Assembly (NCBI RefSeq): GCF_000259075.1 | Contig: NZ_AJKI01000063.1 | Coordinates: forward strand, 1-64,000 | DNA from: Marinilabilia salmonicolor JCM 21150 | Lineage (GTDB): Bacteria; Bacteroidota; Bacteroidia; Bacteroidales; Marinilabiliaceae | Direction of reading: 5' to 3' | Length of the DNA stretch: 64,000 bases | Part shown: positions 26,986-35,664 of the stretch, one piece after another | How positions within the stretch are numbered: the stretch's first letter is position 1 | How the letters are laid out: each line of letters starts with the position of its first letter | Program-made: the position numbers and the translations under genes | The notes under the pieces: model-generated | The model's database searches: none | Told to the model about the DNA's origin: nothing | What the model saw: the letters and a program-made list of their open reading frames with translations, nothing else

Positions 26986-28256
26986 CCGTCAATATTATGT
27001 TCCTTAATTTTTCTGTAAAGCGTTCGTTCTGAAATTCCCAGTTCTTTAGCGGCGTTTTTTCTCCTTCCCCCATGCTTTTCCAGGGCTTTTTCAATCAGCT
27101 CCACCTCTTTTTCCTCCAAAGAAAGTGATTCTTCCACAAACTCTTCGGTGTCTTCAATATGATGTTCCTCATTAACCGGTGGTGCAGAAGCAGTCTTATT
27201 GTAAGGCACCATGGCTCCCTGATTTACCAACGGAGCTGCCCGTTGCAAATCTTCTCCCGATTCCTGATAAAGATTCTGAATAATTTCGGCATTCTCCCCT
27301 TTCAGACTCACATCATTCCCGTGTTGCATAATCTCAAGTACCAGCTTTTTCAGATCATTCATATCGCGCTTCATATCAAAAAGCACTTTATACAGGATCT
27401 CTCTTTCATTGGAAAAGTCAGCACCCTGCGAGTTTTCTTTTTTCCCCACAACAGCAGGCAAATTGCCTCCAGAATGGTAAGGAAGATACTTTTCCATATT
27501 CAGAGCTGTCAATACCCGCTCCTTCTCAATAATGGAAATCTGCTCGGTAATATTTTTCAATTGTCTGATGTTTCCGGGCCAGCGATAGCGCTCAAGCATC
27601 TCCCGCGCACCTTCATCCAGTTTCACAGCAGGCATCCGGTAACGGTCAGCAAAATCGGAAGCAAACTTGCGAAACAACAAATAAATATCCTCAACTCTGT
27701 CACGCAAAGGGGGAATTATTATGGGCACCGAGTTGAGCCTGTAGAACAAGTCTTCCCTGAATTCACCTTCCTGAATGGCTTTTTCCAGGTTTACATTGGT
27801 CGCAGCCACCACACGCACATTGGTTTTCAGAATCCGGGAAGAACCAACCCTCATAAACTCACCTGTTTCAAGGACACGCAACAACCGCACCTGTGTAGCC
27901 AGGGGCAACTCCCCTATTTCATCCAGGAAGATAGTTCCATCATTGGCCTCCTCAAAATATCCCTTCCGATCGGAATAAGCCCCCGTAAAAGCACCCTTTT
28001 CATGGCCAAAGAGCTCTGAGTCAATGGTTCCCTCCGGAATAGCACCACAGTTTACGGCCACATAAGCTCCATGCTTACGAATGCTGTGCTGATGAATGAT
28101 TTGAGGAAAAGACTCCTTTCCCGTACCACTCTCCCCGGTAATTAGCACCGACAAATCAGTTGGTGCCACCTGAACGGCAACATCAATGGCTCTGTTAAGG
28201 GCTTCTGAATTACCTATAATTCCAAACCTTTGCTTGATTTGCTGTATATTGACCAT
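26982..28256 (-). CDS. Sigma-54-dependent transcriptional activator without a sensor domain
   Basis: A 424-residue bacterial enhancer-binding protein. The AAA+ domain starts almost at the N-terminus: Walker A GESGTGKES (about 41-49), the sigma-54 contact loop GAFTGAYSDRKG (about 93), Walker B IFLDEIGELP and the arginine-finger region FREDLFYRLNSVPI. A linker (about 270-375) precedes a Fis-type HTH (LIEKALEKHGGRRKNAAKEL, then GISERTLYRKIKEHN). There is no receiver, PAS or GAF domain, so activity must be set otherwise. It leads the operon with lptE and secG, hinting at envelope control, but the targets are unknown. Confidence 0.93.
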   Translation of the reverse strand: MVNIQQIKQRFGIIGNSEALNRAIDVAVQVAPTDLSVLITGESGTGKESFPQIIHQHSIRKHGAYVAVNCGAIPEGTIDSELFGHEKGAFTGAYSDRKGYFEEANDGTIFLDEIGELPLATQVRLLRVLETGEFMRVGSSRILKTNVRVVAATNVNLEKAIQEGEFREDLFYRLNSVPIIIPPLRDRVEDIYLLFRKFASDFADRYRMPAVKLDEGAREMLERYRWPGNIRQLKNITEQISIIEKERVLTALNMEKYLPYHSGGNLPAVVGKKENSQGADFSNEREILYKVLFDMKRDMNDLKKLVLEIMQHGNDVSLKGENAEIIQNLYQESGEDLQRAAPLVNQGAMVPYNKTASAPPVNEEHHIEDTEEFVEESLSLEEKEVELIEKALEKHGGRRKNAAKELGISERTLYRKIKEHNIDG

Positions 28257-28287
28257 ATTTAACTGCTATTTTTTCAGTACCAACTGA

Positions 28288-28317
28288 CAAAGTTACAATT
28301 CTTCAACTGTTTTTCAA
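28288..28317 (-). promoter_or_regulatory. Promoter of the sigma-54 activator-lptE-secG operon
   Basis: On minus, TTG (complement of 28315-28317) is spaced 19 bp from a perfect -7 TAACTTTG (complement of 28288-28295), 31 bp before the start codon. Confidence 0.65.
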
Positions 28318-28429
28318 TTTGGAAACTCCCGAAAATAGAAATTCTCCAAACAAAATAGTAATTTTACCTGAATTCCGGCCTGTCAAATATTTTCTTATTG
28401 TCCGGTAAAACACATAAAACTGACACGAA

Positions 28430-29188
28430 ATGAATAAAGACGATATTTTAGGAATTATTCCCGCCAGATATGCATCCACAAGATTCCCGGGAAAGCCCCT
28501 GGCCGACATCGGAGGAACATCTATGATTCAACGGGTTTATCACCAAACCTCACAGGTCCTGAGTCAGGTCGTGGTTGCAACCGACGACCAGCGAATCTTT
28601 GATGCAGTAAAAGCCTTTGGAGGGAAAGTAGTAATGACCTCGGAAAACCACCAAAGTGGAACAGACCGGTGCACCGAGGCACTCAACAACCTCGAGCAGG
28701 AGACCGGGAGAAGCTTTAAAGTGGTTGTAAATATCCAGGGGGATGAACCATTTATTCAGCCGGAACAAATTGAAAAACTTACCTCCTGTTTTCACAATGC
28801 CGATACTGAAATTGCAACCCTTGTTAAACCACTAAAAAACAACGAGGAACTTTTTGATCCCAACAAACCCAAGGTTGTTTTAAATAAAAATGCCCAGGCA
28901 CTTTATTTCAGCCGCTCCCCAATTCCTTACTTCCGAAATGTCCCGGAAAAAGAGTGGCACAACAGACACAAATACCTCATTCACATTGGATTGTATGCCT
29001 ACCGAACCGATGTACTAAGGGACATTACGATGCTGGAACAAGGAGCCCTCGAAAAAGCAGAATCTCTGGAACAATTAAGATGGCTCGAAAACGGATATGT
29101 AATATCCACACGTAAAACAGAATTCGAGAGCTGGTCGGTTGACACCCCGGAAGATATTGAAAAACTTAAAAAGAACGGTATTTTTTAG
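28430..29188 (+). CDS. kdsB: 3-deoxy-manno-octulosonate cytidylyltransferase (CMP-KDO synthetase)
   Basis: It activates KDO as CMP-KDO for lipid A core synthesis. The 252-residue protein has the nucleotide-binding N-terminus GIIPARYASTRFPGKPLADI (about 7-26), VVATDDQRI, the conserved GTDRCTEA block (about 81) and NIQGDEPFIQPEQI (metal-binding Asp, about 102). The C-terminal HIGLYAYRTDVL and SLEQLRWLENGY are typical. Length matches the family. It is divergent from the lptE/secG operon, keeping LPS genes together. Confidence 0.97.
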   Translation: MNKDDILGIIPARYASTRFPGKPLADIGGTSMIQRVYHQTSQVLSQVVVATDDQRIFDAVKAFGGKVVMTSENHQSGTDRCTEALNNLEQETGRSFKVVVNIQGDEPFIQPEQIEKLTSCFHNADTEIATLVKPLKNNEELFDPNKPKVVLNKNAQALYFSRSPIPYFRNVPEKEWHNRHKYLIHIGLYAYRTDVLRDITMLEQGALEKAESLEQLRWLENGYVISTRKTEFESWSVDTPEDIEKLKKNGIF

Positions 29189-29247
29189 GTCATTCGATTC
29201 TACCCTTTGTCTGCAATTATAGTATATTGCAGAATAAAGCCGGAATT

Positions 29248-31266
29248 ATGAAAAAAATACCCTTAATCGAAAAAGACGGATGGCTGGCTCCTCATCGTGG
29301 GGCCATTGAAGCCACTCTGACCGAATACAACGACATTCTGGATGAATTAACCGACTCTCACGACGGAATTATTCCCTTTTCTGGAAATCACCTCTTTTTT
29401 GGTTTGCACTCCTACAGTGAAGGATGGGTTTTTCGCGAATGGGCACCCAATGCAACGGCCATATACCTCATCGGCGACTTTTGCAACTGGAAACCCAGCA
29501 ATACCTATCGTCTTCAACGCAGAGATCATGGGGTCTGGGAAATTTTCCTTCCGCACACCACCTTCAAACACGGTGATTATTTCAAACTCTTCGTGGAATG
29601 GGAATTCGGAGCCGGATTTCGTCTGCCTGCCTATGCCAGAAGAGTTGTACAGGATCCCGAAACACTCCTTTTCAGCGCACAGGTCTGGCAGCCCAAAGAT
29701 CCCTTTTACTGGACCGACAAGGATTTTCATCCGGAAATCAAGCATCCGCTCATCTATGAAGCTCATGTGGGAATGGCGCAGGAGGATGAGAAAGTTGGAA
29801 CCTACGACGAGTTTACGAAAAACGTCCTTCCCCGCATAAAGGAAGCCGGCTATAACGTCATTCAGCTGATGGCCGTTCAGGAACACCCCTATTATGGCAG
29901 CTTCGGATACCACGTTTCCAATTTCTTTGCCCCAAGCAGTCGTTTTGGCACTCCTGAAGAACTTCGAAACCTTGTCAACAAAGCCCATGAAATGGGAATG
30001 GCTATCATCATGGACATAGTGCATTCTCATGCGGTAAAAAATGAAGAAGAAGGGCTAAGCAGATTTGACGGGACGCTTGATCAGTATTTCTATCCGGGCG
30101 GACGTGGTTTTCATCCGGCCTGGGATTCACGGTGTTTCGATTATGGAAAAAGGGAAGTGATGTCCTTTTTACTGTCGAACTGCCGCTATTGGATTGAAGA
30201 GTTTCATTTTGACGGATTTCGGTTCGATGGAGTCACAAGTATGCTCTATACCCATCATGGTTTGGAAAAAGCATTCACCAACTACAACGACTATTTTGAC
30301 GGGAGTCAGGACAGAAATGCACTGGTTTACCTGATGCTGGCCAATCATTTGATTCATCAGTTGAAGCCCCATGCAATTTCCATTGCGGAGGAAATGAGTG
30401 GATTTCCCGGTGTGGGTGCACCTCCTGAAGAAGGAGGTCTTGGATTTGACTTTCGTTTGTCAATGGGGGTTCCGGACTTCTGGATAAAACTTATCAAAGA
30501 CCAACCGGATGAGAACTGGAATATGCACGCTCTTTTTCATGAACTATCGCAGCATCGCCCCGAAGAACGCACCATCTCATACGCCGAATCACACGATCAG
30601 GCCCTGGTCGGTGACAAGACCATTATTTTCCGCCTGGCCGATAAGGAAATGTACGACCATATGAGTAAGGAAACCCCTAACCTCATCATTGACCGGGCTA
30701 TTTCGCTGCATAAGATCATCCGATTAATCACACTAACCACAGCAAACGGGGGCTACCTCAATTTCATGGGCAATGAATTCGGGCATCCGGAGTGGATTGA
30801 CTTTCCCAGAGAAGGAAATAACTGGTCATACAAATACGCCAGGCGCCAATGGGGGCTTGCCGACAATAAAGAACTGAAATACGAATGGCTGGCCACCTTT
30901 GACAAAGAAATGGTCAACCTGATCGTTGGAGAAGAAGTGCTGAATCCATTGCCTGCATACCTCAACCTGGCCAATGAGAACGATAAAATACTGGTATTCA
31001 ACCGAGGAGATTTCCTGATGGTCTTCAACTTTCATCCCTCTGCATCATTCCCTGATTACGGAATTCCGGTGGCACCGGGCAAATATAAAATTCTTCTGAA
31101 TTCTGACAATCCTGAATTCGGCGGGTTTGACCGGATAGACCCAAATATTGTTTACTTTACGGAACCCGTTGGCGGAAACCCAAACAACGGGCATCAGTTA
31201 AAGCTATACATTCCCAACAGAACAGGCCTTATTTTGAAAAAAGTTCCGACTCCCAGTATCTATTAG
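29248..31266 (+). CDS. glgB: 1,4-alpha-glucan branching enzyme (GH13)
   Basis: It makes alpha-1,6 branches in glycogen. The start is the ATG at 29248 (MKKIPLIEKDGWLAPHRGAI) rather than a TTG seven codons earlier. The 672-residue enzyme has a CBM48-like N-terminal domain (VFREWAPNATAIYLIGDFCN), then the GH13 barrel: YEAHVGMA, DIVHSHAVKN, nucleophile Asp in FHFDGFRFDGVTSM, acid/base Glu in SIAEEMSGFPGVG and the transition-state Asp in YAESHDQALVGD. It is of the eukaryote-like GH13_8 type. It faces the glycogen operon; its TAG stop is formed by the first bases of repeat copy E. Confidence 0.95.
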   Translation: MKKIPLIEKDGWLAPHRGAIEATLTEYNDILDELTDSHDGIIPFSGNHLFFGLHSYSEGWVFREWAPNATAIYLIGDFCNWKPSNTYRLQRRDHGVWEIFLPHTTFKHGDYFKLFVEWEFGAGFRLPAYARRVVQDPETLLFSAQVWQPKDPFYWTDKDFHPEIKHPLIYEAHVGMAQEDEKVGTYDEFTKNVLPRIKEAGYNVIQLMAVQEHPYYGSFGYHVSNFFAPSSRFGTPEELRNLVNKAHEMGMAIIMDIVHSHAVKNEEEGLSRFDGTLDQYFYPGGRGFHPAWDSRCFDYGKREVMSFLLSNCRYWIEEFHFDGFRFDGVTSMLYTHHGLEKAFTNYNDYFDGSQDRNALVYLMLANHLIHQLKPHAISIAEEMSGFPGVGAPPEEGGLGFDFRLSMGVPDFWIKLIKDQPDENWNMHALFHELSQHRPEERTISYAESHDQALVGDKTIIFRLADKEMYDHMSKETPNLIIDRAISLHKIIRLITLTTANGGYLNFMGNEFGHPEWIDFPREGNNWSYKYARRQWGLADNKELKYEWLATFDKEMVNLIVGEEVLNPLPAYLNLANENDKILVFNRGDFLMVFNFHPSASFPDYGIPVAPGKYKILLNSDNPEFGGFDRIDPNIVYFTEPVGGNPNNGHQLKLYIPNRTGLILKKVPTPSIY

Positions 31267-31363
31267 CCTGTTTTATTGACTTCGTCGAACTTCGCTTCAC
31301 AAAAAATTTATTCTGATGCCCAACTATCTGATAAATACAACAATTCATAAAAAAAGCAGGCTA
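31264..31363 (-). repeat. Interspersed intergenic repeat, copy E (short, inverted-repeat bounded)
   Basis: TAGCCTGTTTT (31264-31274) and AAAGCAGGCTA (31353-31363) form a 10/11 terminal inverted repeat, and the inner end carries the GACTTCGTCGA module shared with copies A, B and F. It starts in the glgB stop codon. It looks like an internal-deletion derivative of the larger copies. Confidence 0.75.
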
Positions 31364-31372
31364 AAGACAAAA

Positions 31373-31403
31373 GGGTGGTTTTCGACAGAACCGAGAACCA
31401 CCC
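31373..31403 (-). terminator. Terminator of the glycogen operon
   Basis: On minus, GGGTGGTTCTC pairs with GAAAACCACCC (10 of 11) around a 9-base loop, then TTTTGTCTTT. It sits 9 bp after the stop of the fusion gene. It shares GGTGGTTTTCGACA with the hairpin at 11128-11162. Confidence 0.8.
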
Positions 31404-31411
31404 CCTGTTAA

Positions 31412-34400
31412 TCAGAACCAGCGAACCAGTCCAAAATCCTGTTGATGAGGAAGGAACTCATTTCGCGGGAACATCCGAATTCCAAACTTAAACGATCCGG
31501 GAAGATTCAATTTATAGTTCATCTCATAATGAACAACCGCCCCTTCTTTACTGACCACGTTAAATGATTCTTTATGCAAAATAGGCGGAAACTCCTCATC
31601 TGCTGATTCAACAATCAACATTTCAAGTCCTACATCAACACCTTCAAGTTGTTTAAGATTGAGCTTAACATCTACTGTATAGATATCTCCAATCCCCAGT
31701 TCCTGACGAGCGATGTCCGGCATATTCACCTCCACCAGTTCAATTTCGTTCCATCCGGCAGCCACATGACGCTTCCATCCGGCAATGTCTTGAACCAAAG
31801 CATAATCGTTCAGGCATAACCTCTCCAGTCGTTCAAACATCGGATTGTAAAACCTGTTAAGATAATCATCAATCATACGACGGGTAGTAAACTGGGGAGC
31901 AATATGGGCAATGGAGTTCTTGATATACCGAACCCAACCGGCAGGGATATCGTTTTTATCCACATCATAAAACAGAGGCACAATTTCATTTTCCAGAATA
32001 CTGTAAATGGTGGCAGCATCCAGATCGTCCTGAAAATCCTGATTTTCGAAAGAACGCTTTTCGGTAAGACTCCATCCGGCTTCTTCTTCAAAACCTTCGT
32101 ACCACCAACCATCCAACACACTAAAGTTCAACACCCCGTTGAGTTCCGCTTTCTGACCGCTGGTTCCGGAGGCTTCCAATGGTCTGGTAGGAGTATTGAG
32201 CCATACATCTACTCCACTGACCAGCCTTTTGGCCAGTTCCATATCGTAGTTTTCCAAAAAGATGATCTTCCCGATAAACTCAGGTTGTTTGGATATCTCC
32301 ACAATCTGTTTGATAAGCGCCTGTCCACCGCCATCGGCAGGGTGTGCTTTTCCGGCAAATATAAACTGAACGGGACGTTCAAAATCATTCACAATTTCAG
32401 ACAATCTTTCCAGATCACGGAAAAGCAAGTGAGCCCTTTTATAAGTGGCAAAACGTCTGGCAAAACCAATCGTCAGCGCGTCTTCATCCAGGATATCGAG
32501 CACTTCAACAATATGACCGGGTGAATCGTGCCGCTTAGACATGCTACCTTCGAGCCGCTGCCTGATAAAATCCATCAGTTTCTTTCTCAGGGTGTGGCGG
32601 ATACTCCATATCTCACTGTCCGGAACATCATAAATTCTCTTCCAGTAGTCTATGTTAGAAACATCAGAAAGAAAATCATCTCCAAAAACTTTTTTATAGT
32701 ATTCCTGCCACTCTGAAACAGTCCAGGTGCCATAATGCACTCCATTGGTAACATGTCCCACATGCAACTCATCAGGGAAATAACCACTCCAGAGGGTTCG
32801 AAACATCTTCCGGGAGACATCTCCGTGCAAAGCACTCACCCCATTCATTTCCTGAGATGTTTTGGCAGCCAACACACTCATCGAGAACTTTTCATCACCC
32901 CCATGATGTTCACGCCCCATATCCATAAAGTCATCCCATGAAACATTCAGTTTCCCCGGAATATGCCGCAGATAAATACGAAACATATCCTCTTCAAACT
33001 TATCATGACCGGCAGGAACAGGCGTATGTGTAGTAAACAGGGACGAAGCTCTGACAATCTCCATTGCTTCGGCGAAGCTGTATTTCTGCTCCACCAGATC
33101 CACCAAACGCTCCACATTAATAAGTGCAGCATGTCCCTCATTGATGTGAAAAATATCCACATGGGCATTCAGGGCCTGAAGCAAACGAATTCCGCCCATA
33201 CCCAGCAGTATTTCCTGTTTAAGCCTGTTCTCCCAATCGCCACCATACAACTGATGGGTAATCTGACGATCGCCAGGAGTATTGGTATCCACATCGGCAT
33301 CCAAAAGGTACAACGGCACCCTGCCTATCTGAGCCTTCCATACTTTAGCATGAAGACTTCGACCGGGGAGTTCAATGGAGACAAACAGAGAATGTCCGTC
33401 CTCTCCTCTGACCTCTTCAAGAGGCAACTGAGAAAAATCCTGTGCTTCGTAACCGGCGGTTTGCTCACCGTTTATCGATAAAGTCTGTGTGAAATAACCA
33501 AAACGATACAACAGACCTACAGCAACCATTTTCACTCCGCGATCACTGGCTTCCTTCAGATAATCTCCGGCCAGGATCCCCAGTCCGCCGGAGTATATTT
33601 TCAGCACACTGTTCAGCCCATACTCCATACTAAAATAAGCAAGACGCGGATTTTGGGTAAAATCCTTATCCATATATTCCCTGAAACGGGCATATATGGC
33701 ATCGAGTTTTTCCACAAATTCCTTATCAGACGCCAACTCTGTCAAACGGTTAAACGAAACCTTATCCAATAATTGCACCGGGTTTTTCCCCACTTCCTCC
33801 CATATTTGCGGATCGATGGCCTCAAACAACTCCATCAAAGAATAATTCCATGACCACCACAGATTGTGTGTTAACTCATGCAACACCTTAATTCTTTCGG
33901 GAAGACGGGACTTCACCACAAGCTTTTTCCATCCCGGAACAGGACTGGTTTCAGGCACATAGCGAACTCTGACATCCCGTTTAACAGCTCTAAACTTATC
34001 GCGACGATTATTGACCTCTTTCAAAGCAAAATCAAAAGCCTCATAGTAATTCTTAATCAACAAATCCCACTCCAGCAATTTGGACAATTCACGCGCTTTT
34101 CCCCTGTAATTATCGACATCTTCAGTTTTTTCTGAGGAAAAGTCCTGCACCACTCCGGCAATGCGATCAACTACCTCCTGATAGTTGCTGTCGGTCCGGG
34201 GAGCTACCTCAACGCCATCTGCAATTCCTTTGGAATGCCCTGATGCCCAAACACCAAAACCTGCAAGAGTTGTTGTAATGGTTGGCACCCCAAAGGCCAC
34301 ACTCTCCTGTGGTGTATATCCCCACGGTTCGTAATAAGAGGGAAAAACAGTGAGATCCATTCCCACCAGTAAATCATAATAGGAAACATTAAAAATTCCA

Positions 34401-35644
34401 TCATCACCATTCAGGTAACTGGGCACAAAAATCAACTTCACCCGTTCCTGGCCTGTATTACTCAGATGAATATCCTGAATCTTATTAATAATCGGATCAT
34501 AACCAATATCATTAAGCCCATGTGTAAGAAACGGATTGGGCAAAGGGGTGTGCCCATCTCCTTTCGACAACCTTGTCATCAAATCTTTACGAGGACCATA
34601 AGTATTGGCCGGAATCAATACAAAAGCAAGAATCTCACGGTCATTTGATTTATCTTCATTGAGTTTTTTCAGGACGTCCAGAAAAACATCTGCTCCCTTA
34701 TTCCGATATTCATAACGGCCGCTATTGGCAATAAACAAGGCATTTTCCCGTACTTTTATCCCAAGCAATGCCTCGGCCACCTGAGTGAGCCGTTCCCTGG
34801 CTTTTTTACGTTTTGCCTCATACTCACCACCCACAGGAACAATGCCATTATTAAAGCCATTGGGTGTGACAACATCCACATCGCGTGACAGGAAGCGAGC
34901 GCATTCCCGGGCGGTTATTTCCGAAACAGTAGTAAAACAATCCACATTGCAGGCGGTGGTTTTTTCCATCGAATGTTTCGCAACCACATTTAGTTCTCCT
35001 GCTTTTGAATCGGCATCTATTTCATCAAGTTGCTCATAGATATTGGCACCATGACCAGCAAGAGACCGGCCAATTACAGTTGCATGAGTGGTAAAAATGG
35101 TTCCAACCTGAAGCAGATTGTCCCTTAAATAAAGAGCTCCGCTACCGGTCATCCACTCATTAAAATGAGCAACCACTTTCTCACTGTCAGGGATACGAAA
35201 TTTATAGAAACTTTCAATAACCATTCCGGCCGCGTACCCAAAAAGCACCGGCTCCACATAATCCCATTGTCCGGAAAGGCTGTCAAGCTTAAAGCTCTCC
35301 CACATTCCGGCCAATATCTCATTCTTACGGATCACCAAAGGGCTGAAGTCAACCAACAGCACAACAGGTTGCCCCGGAATATTCCAACGCCCTGTTTTCA
35401 CCCGCAAACCTTCACGACCCAGCACATCCTGCCATCCGGGGAACAATGCCGGATCGGGTAGAAATTCAGGGTTTTTGTGTTGTCCGCGCCAGACATCGGG
35501 TCCAATAAAAATTACATTATCCCGAAATTGTTCCACCAAAGTATTCGCCTTCGATGAAAGCACCGTGTGAATGCCACCGGTTTTATTACAAACTTCCCAA
35601 CTTGTTTCAAAAACAAAGTCCGGCTTCAGAAAACTATCCATCAT
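31412..35644 (-). CDS. Bifunctional glycogen synthase (GT3) - glycogen phosphorylase (GT35) fusion
   Basis: A 1410-residue cytoplasmic protein joining two enzymes. Residues 1-550 are a eukaryote-type GT3 glycogen synthase: substrate loop FETSWEVCNKTGGIHTV (about 11-27), HFNEWMTGSG, and the C-terminal SYYEPWGYTPQESVAFGVPT. After a linker (550-585), residues 590-1410 are an alpha-glucan phosphorylase of the DUF3417/GT35 type: HELTHNLWWSWNYSLMELFE, YFSMEYGLNSVLKIYSGGLG and the PLP-lysine motif [20 protein letters not shown] with Lys1165. Both active-site signatures are intact. It ends the debranching-GT4-GH57 operon. In relatives, the halves are often separate genes, though fused forms are annotated in some Bacteroidetes. 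Confidence 0.92.
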   Translation of the reverse strand: MMDSFLKPDFVFETSWEVCNKTGGIHTVLSSKANTLVEQFRDNVIFIGPDVWRGQHKNPEFLPDPALFPGWQDVLGREGLRVKTGRWNIPGQPVVLLVDFSPLVIRKNEILAGMWESFKLDSLSGQWDYVEPVLFGYAAGMVIESFYKFRIPDSEKVVAHFNEWMTGSGALYLRDNLLQVGTIFTTHATVIGRSLAGHGANIYEQLDEIDADSKAGELNVVAKHSMEKTTACNVDCFTTVSEITARECARFLSRDVDVVTPNGFNNGIVPVGGEYEAKRKKARERLTQVAEALLGIKVRENALFIANSGRYEYRNKGADVFLDVLKKLNEDKSNDREILAFVLIPANTYGPRKDLMTRLSKGDGHTPLPNPFLTHGLNDIGYDPIINKIQDIHLSNTGQERVKLIFVPSYLNGDDGIFNVSYYDLLVGMDLTVFPSYYEPWGYTPQESVAFGVPTITTTLAGFGVWASGHSKGIADGVEVAPRTDSNYQEVVDRIAGVVQDFSSEKTEDVDNYRGKARELSKLLEWDLLIKNYYEAFDFALKEVNNRRDKFRAVKRDVRVRYVPETSPVPGWKKLVVKSRLPERIKVLHELTHNLWWSWNYSLMELFEAIDPQIWEEVGKNPVQLLDKVSFNRLTELASDKEFVEKLDAIYARFREYMDKDFTQNPRLAYFSMEYGLNSVLKIYSGGLGILAGDYLKEASDRGVKMVAVGLLYRFGYFTQTLSINGEQTAGYEAQDFSQLPLEEVRGEDGHSLFVSIELPGRSLHAKVWKAQIGRVPLYLLDADVDTNTPGDRQITHQLYGGDWENRLKQEILLGMGGIRLLQALNAHVDIFHINEGHAALINVERLVDLVEQKYSFAEAMEIVRASSLFTTHTPVPAGHDKFEEDMFRIYLRHIPGKLNVSWDDFMDMGREHHGGDEKFSMSVLAAKTSQEMNGVSALHGDVSRKMFRTLWSGYFPDELHVGHVTNGVHYGTWTVSEWQEYYKKVFGDDFLSDVSNIDYWKRIYDVPDSEIWSIRHTLRKKLMDFIRQRLEGSMSKRHDSPGHIVEVLDILDEDALTIGFARRFATYKRAHLLFRDLERLSEIVNDFERPVQFIFAGKAHPADGGGQALIKQIVEISKQPEFIGKIIFLENYDMELAKRLVSGVDVWLNTPTRPLEASGTSGQKAELNGVLNFSVLDGWWYEGFEEEAGWSLTEKRSFENQDFQDDLDAATIYSILENEIVPLFYDVDKNDIPAGWVRYIKNSIAHIAPQFTTRRMIDDYLNRFYNPMFERLERLCLNDYALVQDIAGWKRHVAAGWNEIELVEVNMPDIARQELGIGDIYTVDVKLNLKQLEGVDVGLEMLIVESADEEFPPILHKESFNVVSKEGAVVHYEMNYKLNLPGSFKFGIRMFPRNEFLPHQQDFGLVRWF

Positions 35645-35664
35645 TCAAAATTTAATTTCAAAAC

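Noticed and set aside
27159-28019. Long open frame on plus, antisense to the sigma-54 activator
   Set aside because: The minus strand carries an intact AAA+ activator with all motifs; the antisense frame has no protein character.
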